Shown in pieces: positions 16,383 through 24,987 of a stretch of 52,521 nt of DNA; the stretch's first letter is position 1, and each line of letters opens with the position of its first letter. The notes beneath the pieces are model-generated. The model did not search any database, was not told the origin of the DNA, and saw only the letters and a program-made list of their open reading frames with translations. The stretch is from a virus, in the IMG/VR virus record IMGVR_UViG_3300036715_004474, positions 1 to 52,521 of that record; one strand, given 5' to 3'. The translations under genes and the position numbers were made by a program.

Positions 16383-17189
16383 CTATTCGGTGGGCGTGGG
16401 GTTCGCGGGCGCGGGGGCGCTCGCCGCCCACGTCGCCTCCCGGTCGGCCAGCAGCGCGTCCCGCTCGGCCCGGACGCTGGCGAGCTCGGCCTCGAGCGCC
16501 TCGCGCTCGGCCGTGGCCGCCTTGGCGTCCTCGAGGAGGACGTCGACGCTCTTCCGGGCGTCGGCGAGCTTCGCGGCCAGCATCGTCGCCAGGTGGGTCA
16601 GGAACCACCGCGGGTAGGGCGCCAGGACGGCCTCGGGGATGTCGTCGGCCAGGTGCTCGTGGAGGACGCGCGCGAGCGTCTCCACCATCTCGTCGTTGAT
16701 CTCGAGCGACGTCCCCCCGTACTTGCGCTTCAGCTCGTCGTAGAGGTTGAGGAGCGCCGCGATCTCGTCGGTGGAGAGCTCGTCGCGCATCCACGTCGGC
16801 CCCGGAAAGGCCGCGGTGCGGGTCGCCTGCCCGGCCTTGTCGACGCGTCGGCAGATCCGGAAGAGGGCCTCGATGTTCTTCTCGTTCGCGAAGATGTCGG
16901 CGTCCTTCGCCGCGGCCTCCGCGCCTCGCCCGGCGCGTTTCGCGAACTCCGCGAGGGTCGCGTGCGCGTGCAGGATCGACTCGGTCTCTTCGCCGTTCGG
17001 GATGATCTGCATCGCGATGCGGCGCACGACCTTGCCGCCGAGACCCAGGATGCCGGTGACGTCGAAGACGCGGACCGTGCGCCCGCGCGCCTTCAGCGCG
17101 GCGGCCAGGTCGCCGTCGTCCTGGGTCGTGTCGGGCGCGGCGGCGCCGGCGGCAGGAGCGAGCGGCGTGGGAGGCGTGGGAGGTCTCAT
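16383..17189 (-). CDS. Tail assembly protein (chaperone position), 268 aa
   Basis: ATG 17189 overlaps the upstream stop by four bases (ATGA). After a Pro-rich start it has a domain VRVFDVTGILGLGGKVVRRI, then a helical region and a C-terminal coiled coil (about 215-255, EDAKAATAEREALEAELASV). Being between tube and tape measure it occupies the place of the tail assembly chaperone, but no frameshift pair is seen and the sequence family is not recognised. Confidence 0.5.
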   Translation of the reverse strand: MRPPTPPTPLAPAAGAAAPDTTQDDGDLAAALKARGRTVRVFDVTGILGLGGKVVRRIAMQIIPNGEETESILHAHATLAEFAKRAGRGAEAAAKDADIFANEKNIEALFRICRRVDKAGQATRTAAFPGPTWMRDELSTDEIAALLNLYDELKRKYGGTSLEINDEMVETLARVLHEHLADDIPEAVLAPYPRWFLTHLATMLAAKLADARKSVDVLLEDAKAATAEREALEAELASVRAERDALLADREATWAASAPAPANPTPTE

Positions 17190-17773
17190 TTCCGGTCTTT
17201 CATGGCGGTGCGGGCGGCCTGCCAGGCGAGCCAGTGGCCGTCGAGGAGCTCGCACAGAGGGAGGCCCCAGTATCGGTCAGGGCGCGGGAGGATACCCCCG
17301 GGGGTGACGTCGACGCAGGTGGCCAGCACGCTAGCCTCATGGATGTTCGAGGGGTGCTCGGCGCCCCGCTCGAGCTCGGCACGCCAGCTGGCCACGTTGC
17401 TGCGCGCGGTGGTGGGAGCGATGTCGGCGAGCACGGCCCGCGTTTGGCTGGCCAGCTCCCGGATCTCGTGCTCCTCGAGCTCAGCCAGGTCGCCGGCGCT
17501 GGGGAACGCGCGGCCGCGGGGCGTGTGGAGGACGAGGCTGAGCAGCTCGAGGGCGGTCGTGGTGTCGAGGAGGGCCTCGACGACGCCCGCTGCGCGCTCG
17601 CCGGCGTCGTGGCTGAGGGCTTCGGCCATCGCCGGCGCCGCCCGCACGAAGAGGGGCGTCGCCTCGGCGGCGCGCAGGCGGTAGAGGATGGGGCGCTGCA
17701 GCTGCCGCGGTAGCAGCGAGCGCCACAGGACCGCCGCGGGGAGCGGGGGCGGCTCTCGCGGGTCGCGGCGCAT
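17186..17773 (-). CDS. Tail-region hypothetical protein, 195 aa
   Basis: Arg/Leu-rich helical protein starting at ATG 17773 (MRRDPREPPPLPAAVLWRSL). Helices at AEALSHDAGERAAGVVEALL and EEHEIRELASQTRAVLADIA; the last 40 residues carry many Trp (RYWGLPLCELLDGHWLAWQ). It follows the tail tube gene by 20 bases and is coupled to the next gene, so a tail assembly role is likely. Confidence 0.55.
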   Translation of the reverse strand: MRRDPREPPPLPAAVLWRSLLPRQLQRPILYRLRAAEATPLFVRAAPAMAEALSHDAGERAAGVVEALLDTTTALELLSLVLHTPRGRAFPSAGDLAELEEHEIRELASQTRAVLADIAPTTARSNVASWRAELERGAEHPSNIHEASVLATCVDVTPGGILPRPDRYWGLPLCELLDGHWLAWQAARTAMKDRK

Positions 17774-17793
17774 GGTAGGTCGCCGCGGTGGTC

Positions 17794-18192
17794 CTACCCG
17801 TTGTCCTCGAAGTTGGGCGGACCGCTGGTGATCGTCAGGTCCTCTTCGGTGTTCTTGCCGTCCGCCGAGTCGACGCTGACCGGGCTGGAGATGTGGCCCT
17901 CGCTCTCCAGGGGCTGGGCGCCGGAGAGCGGCGTGATCCGGTACCGGACGAACTCCCTGTTGGCTTTCGCCGCGAAGAAGTTGAACGAGGGCCGGAACAG
18001 CCGGAAGTTCTTCAGCGACACCTCGAAGGTCTGGGCGCCCGGCGTGAAGCCGCCATAGTCGAGCGCGAGCGTGGCGAAGGTCACGTCCTGCCCGTTCAAG
18101 GTCATCTTGAGGTCGGTGTTCTCGGCGACCAGGCCGCCCGGCCTGACGTCCGAGAAGACCTCGACGAAAAATCGTTCACCGAGCTGGGGCAT
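17794..18192 (-). CDS. Tail tube protein (Mu gpM type), 132 aa
   Basis: Directly follows the sheath gene, the universal myovirus order. Compact beta protein (MPQLGERFFVEVFSDV, FATLALDYGGFTPGAQTFEV, SLKNFRLFRPSFNFF, RYRITPLSGAQPLESEGHIS) of the length expected for Mu gpM-like tube subunits, which stack as hexamers inside the sheath. The acidic Asn-rich end (EDLTITSGPPNFEDNG) is probably surface exposed. Confidence 0.75.
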   Translation of the reverse strand: MPQLGERFFVEVFSDVRPGGLVAENTDLKMTLNGQDVTFATLALDYGGFTPGAQTFEVSLKNFRLFRPSFNFFAAKANREFVRYRITPLSGAQPLESEGHISSPVSVDSADGKNTEEDLTITSGPPNFEDNG

Positions 18193-18240
18193 GGGATCTT
18201 CCTTGCGTGGATGCGATATCGAAAACAGGCCGCGCCGGCG

Positions 18241-19785
18241 TCAGTACGCCGGACTGACGTCGCTGATCACGGTGTCGTCGAACAGGTTGTGGCGCACGGC
18301 CGCGATGGCCACGTCGAGCTCCCACCCGGCCGCGCTGAGGTCGACGTTGGTGGCCCTGAGCATGTCCTTGAGGACCGAGGGGTCCAGCAGCGCCTTGCCG
18401 TCCTGGTAGGCGCGCGTCATGGCTGCGATGAGCGTGTTGGCGATGCTCTTCACGCCACGCGGGTACATGAAGCCGGCGACCGGCTTCCCCGCCGCCGGCG
18501 GGTCGGCCGCCACGTTGGGCTGGTTCTGCGTGATGAGCTGGGCCTCGAGGTCCTCCCAGAACTTGAACAGCACGCTGGGGTAGTGGCCCTCGCGCGCCCG
18601 GAAGTCGCTCGTCGACGAGCTGCCGGTCCACGAGTAGCCGGTGATGCTCCGGACGATGTACGCGCTGCCATCGGCGTGGAAGCCGACCGTGGAGACGCCG
18701 CCCTGCAGGTCGGTGGTCTCCTGCGTGGGGGTGGGTCGATCCGCCTTGTTGAACGGATCGGGGACCCGGTACACCTGCCCGAGGGTGCTGTTCTCCGCCC
18801 AGTTGGTCAGGTTGGCCGCGGCGTAGTTCACCTCGGTCACGTGGTGGATCGCGGTGTGATGGGCCGCGATCATCGCCGGGTGCCAGTCGTTGTTCTTCAC
18901 GCGATAGCAGTGCGAGAACACGCTGTTGACGACCGCGGACTGCATGACGGCCGTGGCCTGCGCCGAGGTGCCGTCGACGCCGATGATCATCATCTGCGAC
19001 TTGTTGCCGACCGGCGCCACGCTGCTGGCGATGTAGGCGGCGTACTGGCCCACGCCGCCGTCGCTGGAGGTCACCGAGCTCACCGCGGTGCAGGCCAGCG
19101 AGTGGTACGTGAACTCGCTTTGGTCGATCGCGACGATGGCGTTGGCGACGCTGTCCGCGGTGGTGCCGGCGGTGACCGAGCCCTTGGTGATGGTGGTCGC
19201 CTGGGTGGGATCGTCGCTGGTGATCCGGAGCTGGAGGATCCAGTACTTCGACCGCGGTCCCTTCTGGTAGGTGGTGATATCGAGCACGGCGGCGCTCGAC
19301 CCGTTGATGGCCGCGCTGAACGGGAGGTCGGGGTCGGCGTTGATGGCCGCGACGGCGTTGATGACCTGGGTCGCCGGCGCGTCGCCGGCCGTCACCTGGA
19401 ACTGCAGCCGGCCCTTGCAGGAGTCGACGTTGACGACGGTGCTCACGCTCGCGGTCGTAGCGAACGTGTAGGACACCGTCGACGCCGCGGCGCCGCCGCC
19501 CTCGGCGACTGCCACGCCGTAGATCAGGGCGAAGGGATCGACGGCGACGTACGCGCGGTACTTCCAGGCCATCTCGCTGCGCTGCCCGAAGCGGGTGTAG
19601 CAGTCGGCGAGGCTCTGGATGGGCGCGCCGAGCGTCTCCACGGCCTCGGTGCCGCTGGCGAGCTTGTTGGCGACGAGGACGACGGGGCGGAGGGAGCCGG
19701 TGCTCAGCCCCCGGCCCGCCGCGGGCTTGAACTGCCGCGCGCGGCGCGGGATCGGGGAGCCGGTCGGGATGCCTTGGAGGGCCAT
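18241..19785 (-). CDS. Contractile tail sheath protein (Mu gpL type), 514 aa
   Basis: Long Ala/Thr/Ser-rich protein at the sheath position. The start VVLVANKLASGTEAVETLGA matches the sheath pattern of small-molecule-like strands, and the C-terminal third carries sheath-like features: GFHADGSAYIVRSITGYSWT, then RAREGHYPSVLFKFWEDLEA and VKSIANTLIAAMTRAYQDG. Together with the tube gene after it, this identifies the phage as a myovirus. ATG 19785 starts MALQGIPTGSPIPR; the upstream gene stops three bases away. Confidence 0.85.
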   Translation of the reverse strand: MALQGIPTGSPIPRRARQFKPAAGRGLSTGSLRPVVLVANKLASGTEAVETLGAPIQSLADCYTRFGQRSEMAWKYRAYVAVDPFALIYGVAVAEGGGAAASTVSYTFATTASVSTVVNVDSCKGRLQFQVTAGDAPATQVINAVAAINADPDLPFSAAINGSSAAVLDITTYQKGPRSKYWILQLRITSDDPTQATTITKGSVTAGTTADSVANAIVAIDQSEFTYHSLACTAVSSVTSSDGGVGQYAAYIASSVAPVGNKSQMMIIGVDGTSAQATAVMQSAVVNSVFSHCYRVKNNDWHPAMIAAHHTAIHHVTEVNYAAANLTNWAENSTLGQVYRVPDPFNKADRPTPTQETTDLQGGVSTVGFHADGSAYIVRSITGYSWTGSSSTSDFRAREGHYPSVLFKFWEDLEAQLITQNQPNVAADPPAAGKPVAGFMYPRGVKSIANTLIAAMTRAYQDGKALLDPSVLKDMLRATNVDLSAAGWELDVAIAAVRHNLFDDTVISDVSPAY

Positions 19786-19788
19786 CGG

Positions 19789-20271
19789 TCACTCCGTGCG
19801 CGGCGGGGCCGCGGCGGGATCGGGGGTGGGGGTGGGGGTGGTGTGCTCGAGCGGGGCCGTGGCGGCCTCCAGCAGGCGGACCGGCGCCGGGTCGACGGCG
19901 GTCGCCTGGAGCTCCGGCGTCGTCGACGAGCTCGCCGCGGCCGCGGCGGCCGCGGCGGCCGCGAGCTCCAGCGCCTCGAGCTTCGTCAGTGCCTCCTCGG
20001 GGTCGGCCGCCTGGACGGGCCCGACGATGCGGAGCGTGCCGGCGTCGGCCTCCATGCGGTAGTGCGCCAGGTGGAGGACGTCGGTGACGTCGACGGCGTG
20101 CGCCCGCGGCTTGAAGTGCTCGGCGAAGTGGTCCGGGCTCGTGGGCACCGGGTGGACGCGCTCCACGCCGACCCGGCGGGAGGTCGCGCGGCAGTCCGCG
20201 ACCAGGTAGGGGACGTCGTTCTCGTCGAGGACCGCCTCGACGAGGATGTAGCTGCGCAGCGGCTTTTTCAT
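19789..20271 (-). CDS. Hypothetical protein upstream of sheath, 160 aa
   Basis: Starts MKKPLRSYILVEAVLDENDV. The first 80 residues look globular (VADCRATSRRVGVERVHPVP). A poly-Ala helix (EALELAAAAAAAAAASSS) and a Pro/Thr-rich tail (TTPTPTPDPAAAPP) follow. In Mu the gene before the sheath is a short gp38; this protein has the same place but no clear sequence similarity. Confidence 0.5.
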   Translation of the reverse strand: MKKPLRSYILVEAVLDENDVPYLVADCRATSRRVGVERVHPVPTSPDHFAEHFKPRAHAVDVTDVLHLAHYRMEADAGTLRIVGPVQAADPEEALTKLEALELAAAAAAAAAASSSTTPELQATAVDPAPVRLLEAATAPLEHTTPTPTPDPAAAPPRTE

Positions 20272-20306
20272 GGATCACCCGAGCAAGCGAGAGAAGCGGG
20301 CGGAGG

Positions 20307-20840
20307 TCAGGGCATCGTCCCGCCGCGGCGTTGCACCCAGTCGGCGCCGTCGAACCAGAAGAGGCCCCACGCCTTGGAGCTGACCGGCATCACGCTGAGG
20401 GTCCCCGCGGCCGGGCCGCCGTTGACCCAGGTGGCCGTGTGCGCGGAGACGTCCTCGCGGGTCACCTCGAGGCGGTGGCCGCGGCGGGCGCCGGTGGGGT
20501 CGAGGATGTAGACGGCGTCGCCGCCCGCGAGGGCAGCGACGGGGATCATGCGCCACGGCCCGCCGGCGACGCTGAGCGTCTGCGAGGTGCCGTCGAGGTC
20601 GGTGCCCCGGTCGTCGTCGGGGTCGAAGAGCCAGGCGCCTCCGCCGCCGCTCGGGCGGATGGCGTTCCAGCTGTCGTCGGCCGTCGCGTCCAGCGGCACG
20701 AACCGGAGCAGCCGGGGGAAGCCCACCACGCGCGCGAACCGCTGCACCAGCGACGCGGGCGCGGCGCGAAGGGCGCCGAGGCTCGGCCAGATGCCAGCGG
20801 CCAGGATGCCGGGGTTGGCGTTGGAGGGGCTCTGGCTCAC
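20307..20840 (-). CDS. Neck/tail hypothetical protein, 177 aa
   Basis: Begins at GTG 20840 (VSQSPSNANPGILAAGIWPS), overlapping the upstream stop by four bases (GTGA). Trp-rich beta pattern near the end (GGPWRMIPVAALAGGDAVYI, KAWGLFWFDGADWVQ) resembles virion proteins. It precedes the sheath cluster and is probably a head-tail joining or tail-completion protein; not identified further. Confidence 0.55.
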   Translation of the reverse strand: MSQSPSNANPGILAAGIWPSLGALRAAPASLVQRFARVVGFPRLLRFVPLDATADDSWNAIRPSGGGGAWLFDPDDDRGTDLDGTSQTLSVAGGPWRMIPVAALAGGDAVYILDPTGARRGHRLEVTREDVSAHTATWVNGGPAAGTLSVMPVSSKAWGLFWFDGADWVQRRGGTMP

Positions 20841-21637
20841 GTGGAGGTCTCGTAGGGCGGCGGGGGCAGCACGCGCAGCCCGAGGGGCAGGGCGTTCACG
20901 ATGTCGCCCGACTCGTTCACGCCGGTGCGCACCTGGAGGTCGGGCGTCGCGTCCGCCGGCGTCGCCGTCTTGCCGTCCTCGCTCTCGAAGACTTGGTAGC
21001 TCGCGAGCGCGACGGGATAGGCCCGGATGGCGGGCTGGTCGCTGCCCTGCACCTGGTCGTACAGCGGGCTGAGCATGGTGCGCTCCGAGCCCTGGTAGAC
21101 GATGCCGTGTCCCGCTAGGCCGAGCTGCACGGCGATGTGCTCCCGGGTCGTGTAGGCCTCGTGCCAGCCTTGCTCGATCGCCCGAAAGAGCGTGGCGCAT
21201 GCGGCGGCGCGCAGGCCGTGCCGGTCGACGTGCCAGGCGGGGAGGAGCGCCTCCTCGAAGATCCACGCCGCCATGACGGTGCGCTCGCGCATTCCGCGGA
21301 CCTGTCCGAAGGGCGCACGCTTGTCCTTGTCGTCCCACACGTAGAGGGCCGGGAGCGGGTGCGCCGCCCCGTCACCCGCGCCGCGCGTGAAGAACGCGGT
21401 CGGCTTGGTGGGGTTCCAGAGGAAGACGTTGCCCACCGGCACCGCAGTGATGACGGGCGAGCCGTCGTCGCTGCGCCCAGTGTTGAGGCTGGCGAGCTTC
21501 GCGTTGAGGTCGTAGTTGAGCCAGAAGGCCAGAAAGGCGGCGAGGCCGGCCAGGGTCGGGTCGTCGACGGCGCTGTTGGCGGCGCCCGGCGGCAGGGGGA
21601 GCTGCAGCGGGCCGACGGTGCCGATGGAGGAGGGCAT
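20837..21637 (-). CDS. Neck/tail completion hypothetical protein, 266 aa
   Basis: ATG 21637 (MPSSIGTVGPLQLPLPPGAA). Contains AFLAFWLNYDLNAKLASLNT, LYVWDDKDKRAPFGQVRG, and a strand-rich C-terminus (PAIRAYPVALASYQVF, LQVRTGVNESG). The latter half, with residues that look like a tail terminator fold, and the location between capsid and sheath suggest a tail terminator or completion protein (inference). Confidence 0.5.
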   Translation of the reverse strand: MPSSIGTVGPLQLPLPPGAANSAVDDPTLAGLAAFLAFWLNYDLNAKLASLNTGRSDDGSPVITAVPVGNVFLWNPTKPTAFFTRGAGDGAAHPLPALYVWDDKDKRAPFGQVRGMRERTVMAAWIFEEALLPAWHVDRHGLRAAACATLFRAIEQGWHEAYTTREHIAVQLGLAGHGIVYQGSERTMLSPLYDQVQGSDQPAIRAYPVALASYQVFESEDGKTATPADATPDLQVRTGVNESGDIVNALPLGLRVLPPPPYETST

Positions 21638-21644
21638 GGCGACC

Positions 21645-22094
21645 TCAGAACGGGAGCTTGCGGTCGAGTGCCTTGAGCTTGACCGTGTAGTGCAGGGGGC
21701 GCGTCGTATCGATGCCGCGAGGCACCACCTGGTACTGCCGGGAGACGCCGTCCGGGAACGTCAGCAGCCAGTAGGACTCGACGTTCGGCGCGGGGCCGGG
21801 GTTGAGCTGGGCGACCGTGAAGCCGCGGGGCGCGGTCACCGGGTCGAAGGGCGTCAGCGGCCCCACGGTGACCTCGGGGTCTCCAGAGGTGCCGGCGACG
21901 TGGGGCGGGAGCATGGCGCCCGAGATGGGGTCGGGCGCGCCGAGCACGACGGTGGAGACGGCGGACGTCCCGGTCTGCACGTGGCCCGACCAGGTGCGCG
22001 TACGCACCGAAACGGTGACCCGGTGCAGGCCCAGCGCCGGCGCGATGCCGCGCGCCGTTTGGAGCACCCCGAGCAGCTGCTGCTGGAGGGTCAC
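21645..22094 (-). CDS. Neck hypothetical protein, 149 aa
   Basis: Starts at GTG 22094, overlapping the stop of the 57-aa gene upstream by four bases (GTGA). Beta-rich with many Thr/Val/Pro (HRVTVSVRTRTWSGHVQTG, SYWLLTFPDGVSRQYQVVPR). The location in the neck block implies a virion or assembly role; no family recognised. Confidence 0.55.
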   Translation of the reverse strand: MTLQQQLLGVLQTARGIAPALGLHRVTVSVRTRTWSGHVQTGTSAVSTVVLGAPDPISGAMLPPHVAGTSGDPEVTVGPLTPFDPVTAPRGFTVAQLNPGPAPNVESYWLLTFPDGVSRQYQVVPRGIDTTRPLHYTVKLKALDRKLPF

Positions 22095-22264
22095 GGCTTC
22101 TTCGGCCAGGCCCAGCGGGCCGTCGCGTCGTGGAGCTGCTCGCCGGCGACCTCAGCGAGCTGGGCAGCGCGGCGGACGGCGATCGCCAGGCCCCAGAGCG
22201 GGTGCGCGACCAGGTGGTGCGCGAGCTCGGCGGCTACGCGACCGGCGTGCTTGAGCTTGCCCAT
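22091..22264 (-). CDS. Small helical basic protein, 57 aa
   Basis: Short gene between two neck genes. Translates as MGKLKHAGRVAAELAHHLVA then HPLWGLAIAVRRAAQ and ends ATARWAWPKKP. The stop overlaps the GTG of the next gene (GTGA) and the ATG is four bases after the previous stop, so spacing supports real coding. Amphipathic helices with Lys/Arg at the ends suggest a small neck or scaffold-type protein. No ribosome binding site stands out. Confidence 0.55.
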   Translation of the reverse strand: MGKLKHAGRVAAELAHHLVAHPLWGLAIAVRRAAQLAEVAGEQLHDATARWAWPKKP

Positions 22265-22268
22265 CGCG

Positions 22269-22667
22269 TTATCGCATCCCCGGGCCGACCCAGAGGAACG
22301 GCTCGTAGCCGCCGACGTGCACGGCGGTCGCCGTGGGGGCGCCGGCGATGGCGTCGACCCGCAGGTAGGTCTCTCGCCCGTACACGTCGAGGACCACGCT
22401 CTGGCCGTCGCTGATCGGGCCGACTTTCTCGCCGGCGGCCCAGGCGGCGCCGACGCGCCGGAGGATCTGCAGCGTGATCGTGGGCGCCGTGCCGCCGGTG
22501 AAGCGGGGGACCACCAGCACGCTTCTCCAGCCGTTGCAGACGATGTCGCTCGCCGGCGGGAAGTTGGTGTCGTTGATCGTGGTGGAGTCGGCCGAGGGGC
22601 TGGCCGTCAGCGCGCGCGCGATGGCGCTCTGGCTGCCCGCGATGCTGCCCGGGGTGACCTGCGCCAT
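22269..22667 (-). CDS. Virion hypothetical protein, 132 aa
   Basis: MAQVTPGSIAGSQSAIARAL start, then Ser/Thr-rich beta strands (GWRSVLVVPRFTGGTAPTIT, SVVLDVYGRETYLRVDAIAG) ending GYEPFLWVGPG. Jelly-roll-like composition of a small surface or neck protein. It is packed against neighbours with 1-4 base gaps in the head-neck block. Confidence 0.55.
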   Translation of the reverse strand: MAQVTPGSIAGSQSAIARALTASPSADSTTINDTNFPPASDIVCNGWRSVLVVPRFTGGTAPTITLQILRRVGAAWAAGEKVGPISDGQSVVLDVYGRETYLRVDAIAGAPTATAVHVGGYEPFLWVGPGMR

Positions 22668-22668
22668 G

Positions 22669-23292
22669 TCAGTACGCCTCCAGCCTGGTGACCGGCCCCG
22701 CGTCGAGGCCGCCGACGGGCTCCACGCGCGTGAGGCGCGAGAGCTGGATGATGATTTCCTGGTACTGCGCGAGGATGGCCCGCTGCACGGCCTGGCCGTG
22801 GAACCAGACCACCTCGCCCTTGTCGACGCTCTGCAGGCCCGCGATCGCGGTGAGCGCCGGCGAGAGCAACGCCTTGTAGACGCGGTCGGCCGCGTGGAGC
22901 AGCTCCCGCAGGCGCGTGACGCCCGTCTCGACGGCGATGGGGTAGCCGCTGACGTCGTGGGAGAGCGCGAACTTGGCCGTGAACGTGGTCGCCGTCACCG
23001 ACTTCACCACCACCGTCTCCACGTCGTCGCCGTTGTCGATGACGAGGCGGACGTTGGCGCCGATCCCCGTCATCGCCGTCGGCGTCACGGTGACGATGAC
23101 GGGCCCGGCCGAGGCATCCACCGCGGTGGTGGCGTTCGTCTCCGGGCCCGCGCTGAGGTAGAGCGCGATGACGTTGGTGAAGAGCTCGAAGAAGCCGTCC
23201 GGCGTCCACGGGTAGGCGCCCACCTGGAGGTTGCCGTAGCCGAGGTGGAACCGGAGGTTCTCGATCTCCTCCGGGGTCAGGACGGCGGGCAT
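22669..23292 (-). CDS. Head-tail connector-like protein, 207 aa
   Basis: MPAVLTPEEIENLRFHLGYG, with helices at both ends (RLRELLHAADRVYKALL, AILAQYQEIIIQLSRL) around a beta domain (VIVTVTPTAMTGIGANVRLV). The mixture and its location soon after the major capsid resemble head completion/adaptor proteins, but an inserted Ig-like part is present. Assignment tentative. Confidence 0.5.
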   Translation of the reverse strand: MPAVLTPEEIENLRFHLGYGNLQVGAYPWTPDGFFELFTNVIALYLSAGPETNATTAVDASAGPVIVTVTPTAMTGIGANVRLVIDNGDDVETVVVKSVTATTFTAKFALSHDVSGYPIAVETGVTRLRELLHAADRVYKALLSPALTAIAGLQSVDKGEVVWFHGQAVQRAILAQYQEIIIQLSRLTRVEPVGGLDAGPVTRLEAY

Positions 23293-23322
23293 GGCGTTGG
23301 TGGAGGAGGCGCGGCCGCTCCG

Positions 23323-23703
23323 CTACCGCTGGCTGCCCTGCTGGAGGTAGCGGTAGATCAGGGTCGCGCTCGAGCTGGTGACCGTGCCGGTCCCCTGCAC
23401 GGTGGCCCGGAAGAACTTCCACCCCGCCATGCTGGGGAGCACGTAGCAGCGGGTGGCGTCCGCGGTGATGGTCTCCGAGATCGCGGCGCTGCCAGTGTTG
23501 AGGGGCTTGTACGTCACGCCGTCGACGCTCGCGTAGAAGCGCACGACGACGTTGGTGAGGCTCCCCAGCGTGAAGGCGAGGTCGACGGTGACGCGGGACG
23601 CGTAGCTCTGGTTGAGGTCGAGGGCGGATCCCGCCACCTCGGCGGTGGTGAGGATCGCGGCCGCACGCGCGGCGAAGGCCTTGTTCGGGGCGGAGGATGC
23701 CAT
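23323..23703 (-). CDS. Capsid decoration-like hypothetical protein, 126 aa
   Basis: Second gene downstream of the major capsid direction (35 bases after it). Beta-rich, Ser/Thr/Val-rich (SRVTVDLAFTLGSLTNVVVR, FYASVDGVTYKPLNTGSA, ATLIYRYLQQGSQR). Could be a head fibre or decoration protein; the sequence does not match a known family on inspection. Confidence 0.5.
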   Translation of the reverse strand: MASSAPNKAFAARAAAILTTAEVAGSALDLNQSYASRVTVDLAFTLGSLTNVVVRFYASVDGVTYKPLNTGSAAISETITADATRCYVLPSMAGWKFFRATVQGTGTVTSSSATLIYRYLQQGSQR

Positions 23704-23737
23704 GGTGAGCTCCTGAGGGTGGCCTGAGCGGGTGGGA

Positions 23738-24877
23738 TCAGGCCTGGAAGAGGAAGCGCTGCACGCCCCGCGCGTCGAGCGTCTGGAAGGCCTCCACCGA
23801 GCGCCAGATCACCTTGACGTTCTTGCCGTAGTCGGTGTCGCTCGTCGTGTGCATGGTCGGCGGCTCGGCGTCGCCGAAGCCCACGGCCTCGGGGGAGATG
23901 AGCAAGCCCTCGTAGACCGTGGCGCCGGCGGGGACGACGTTGCCGTCGTTGGGGACCGTGTCGCCGGCGTTGTAGGTCTTGCTCGTGGTCGACTCGAAGA
24001 TGTCGACGTCCTCGACCGTCGAGAGGTAGCGGAAGAGGATGTTCCGGTCGACCGCGCTCGGGCCCGACGCGAGCTGACGGTAGGCCGGGTCCTGGACCAT
24101 CTGGGTGTTCCAGGCGGTGGGCACGATGGCCATGTACTTGCCGTTGGCGAACGGCTTGCGCTCGCGGTCGCTGAGCGCCTTGCGCGCCTGCAGCACCAGG
24201 TCGATGTTGGTGTAGTGCCCGGCGCCCGCGGTGAACGCGAGCACGTTGGCGACGGCGTCCGCGTAGGTGATGTTCGGGGTCGCGCGGAAGCGGTCCCGGA
24301 TCACCGCGTCGAGCCACTTGATGTAGTCGTAGCTCAGGTGGTTGGAGACCTCCTGCGCGAGGTTGTCGGCGCTCCGCCGGTAGCGCGCGTCGAAGTTGTC
24401 GATCTGGTACGGGCCGATGCGGTTGTTCGTCGTGTCCCAGGGACCCTCGAACTGCTTGAGGACGACCGGCACCTCCTCCATCTGGATCGACTGGCCGACC
24501 AGCGACGTGGGCTGGGTGGGGTTCACCATGCGGCTCGCCTCGTCGTAGCCGCCTCCGGTGTAGACCGGGCGGCGCAGCTTGAGGGTGTCCCCCTTGCCGA
24601 GGCCGAAGCCGTCCACGTACTGAATCATCCCGACGTAGGCGTCCGCCGTGCGGGCGAACATGTCGAGATTGGCCGGCACGGCGGCGCCCGGACCCGCCAT
24701 GAGTTTCACGAAATTGACGGCGGTGTCGACGCCGGCGGCAACGCCCGCCGTGCGCATCGCGGCGGAGATCGCTGCCATCGCGAAAAAGAACTGGGGCTGG
24801 GGCTGCGGCAGACGCATGCCCGCGCGGACGTTCTCGACGAATTCTTGCGGGAGGGAGTTGAGGTTGACGGCGGACAT
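23738..24877 (-). CDS. Major capsid protein (P22 coat / N4 gp56-like), 379 aa
   Basis: HK97-fold shell subunit. It follows a scaffold gene and has the AGVAAGVDTAVNFVKLMAGP N-arm and MFARTADAYVGMIQYVDGFG, plus GDTLKLRRPVYTGGGYDEAS, VVLKQFEGPW, then the helical run ADNLAQEVSNHLSYDYIKWL. These, and VYEGLLISPEAVGFGD near the end, fit the P22-coat/N4-gp56 class and not the Mu T protein. It has an AGGAG ribosome binding site. An intergenic stretch of 110 bases separates it from the scaffold gene; nothing else is seen there. Confidence 0.75.
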   Translation of the reverse strand: MSAVNLNSLPQEFVENVRAGMRLPQPQPQFFFAMAAISAAMRTAGVAAGVDTAVNFVKLMAGPGAAVPANLDMFARTADAYVGMIQYVDGFGLGKGDTLKLRRPVYTGGGYDEASRMVNPTQPTSLVGQSIQMEEVPVVLKQFEGPWDTTNNRIGPYQIDNFDARYRRSADNLAQEVSNHLSYDYIKWLDAVIRDRFRATPNITYADAVANVLAFTAGAGHYTNIDLVLQARKALSDRERKPFANGKYMAIVPTAWNTQMVQDPAYRQLASGPSAVDRNILFRYLSTVEDVDIFESTTSKTYNAGDTVPNDGNVVPAGATVYEGLLISPEAVGFGDAEPPTMHTTSDTDYGKNVKVIWRSVEAFQTLDARGVQRFLFQA

Positions 24878-24987
24878 GGACCAGCTCCTGCGAGCGCGGC
24901 AAACGCCGACTCGATGGCGCGCTCAAACGGAGCGCAGGTGGATGGTTGAGAGGGGGCGGGGACGAGCTCGGCGGAGGCCGATGGGAA

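Noticed and set aside
17788-20511. Long plus-strand frame opposite sheath and tube
   Set aside because: Antisense shadow in GC-rich DNA; sheath and tube are on the minus strand.
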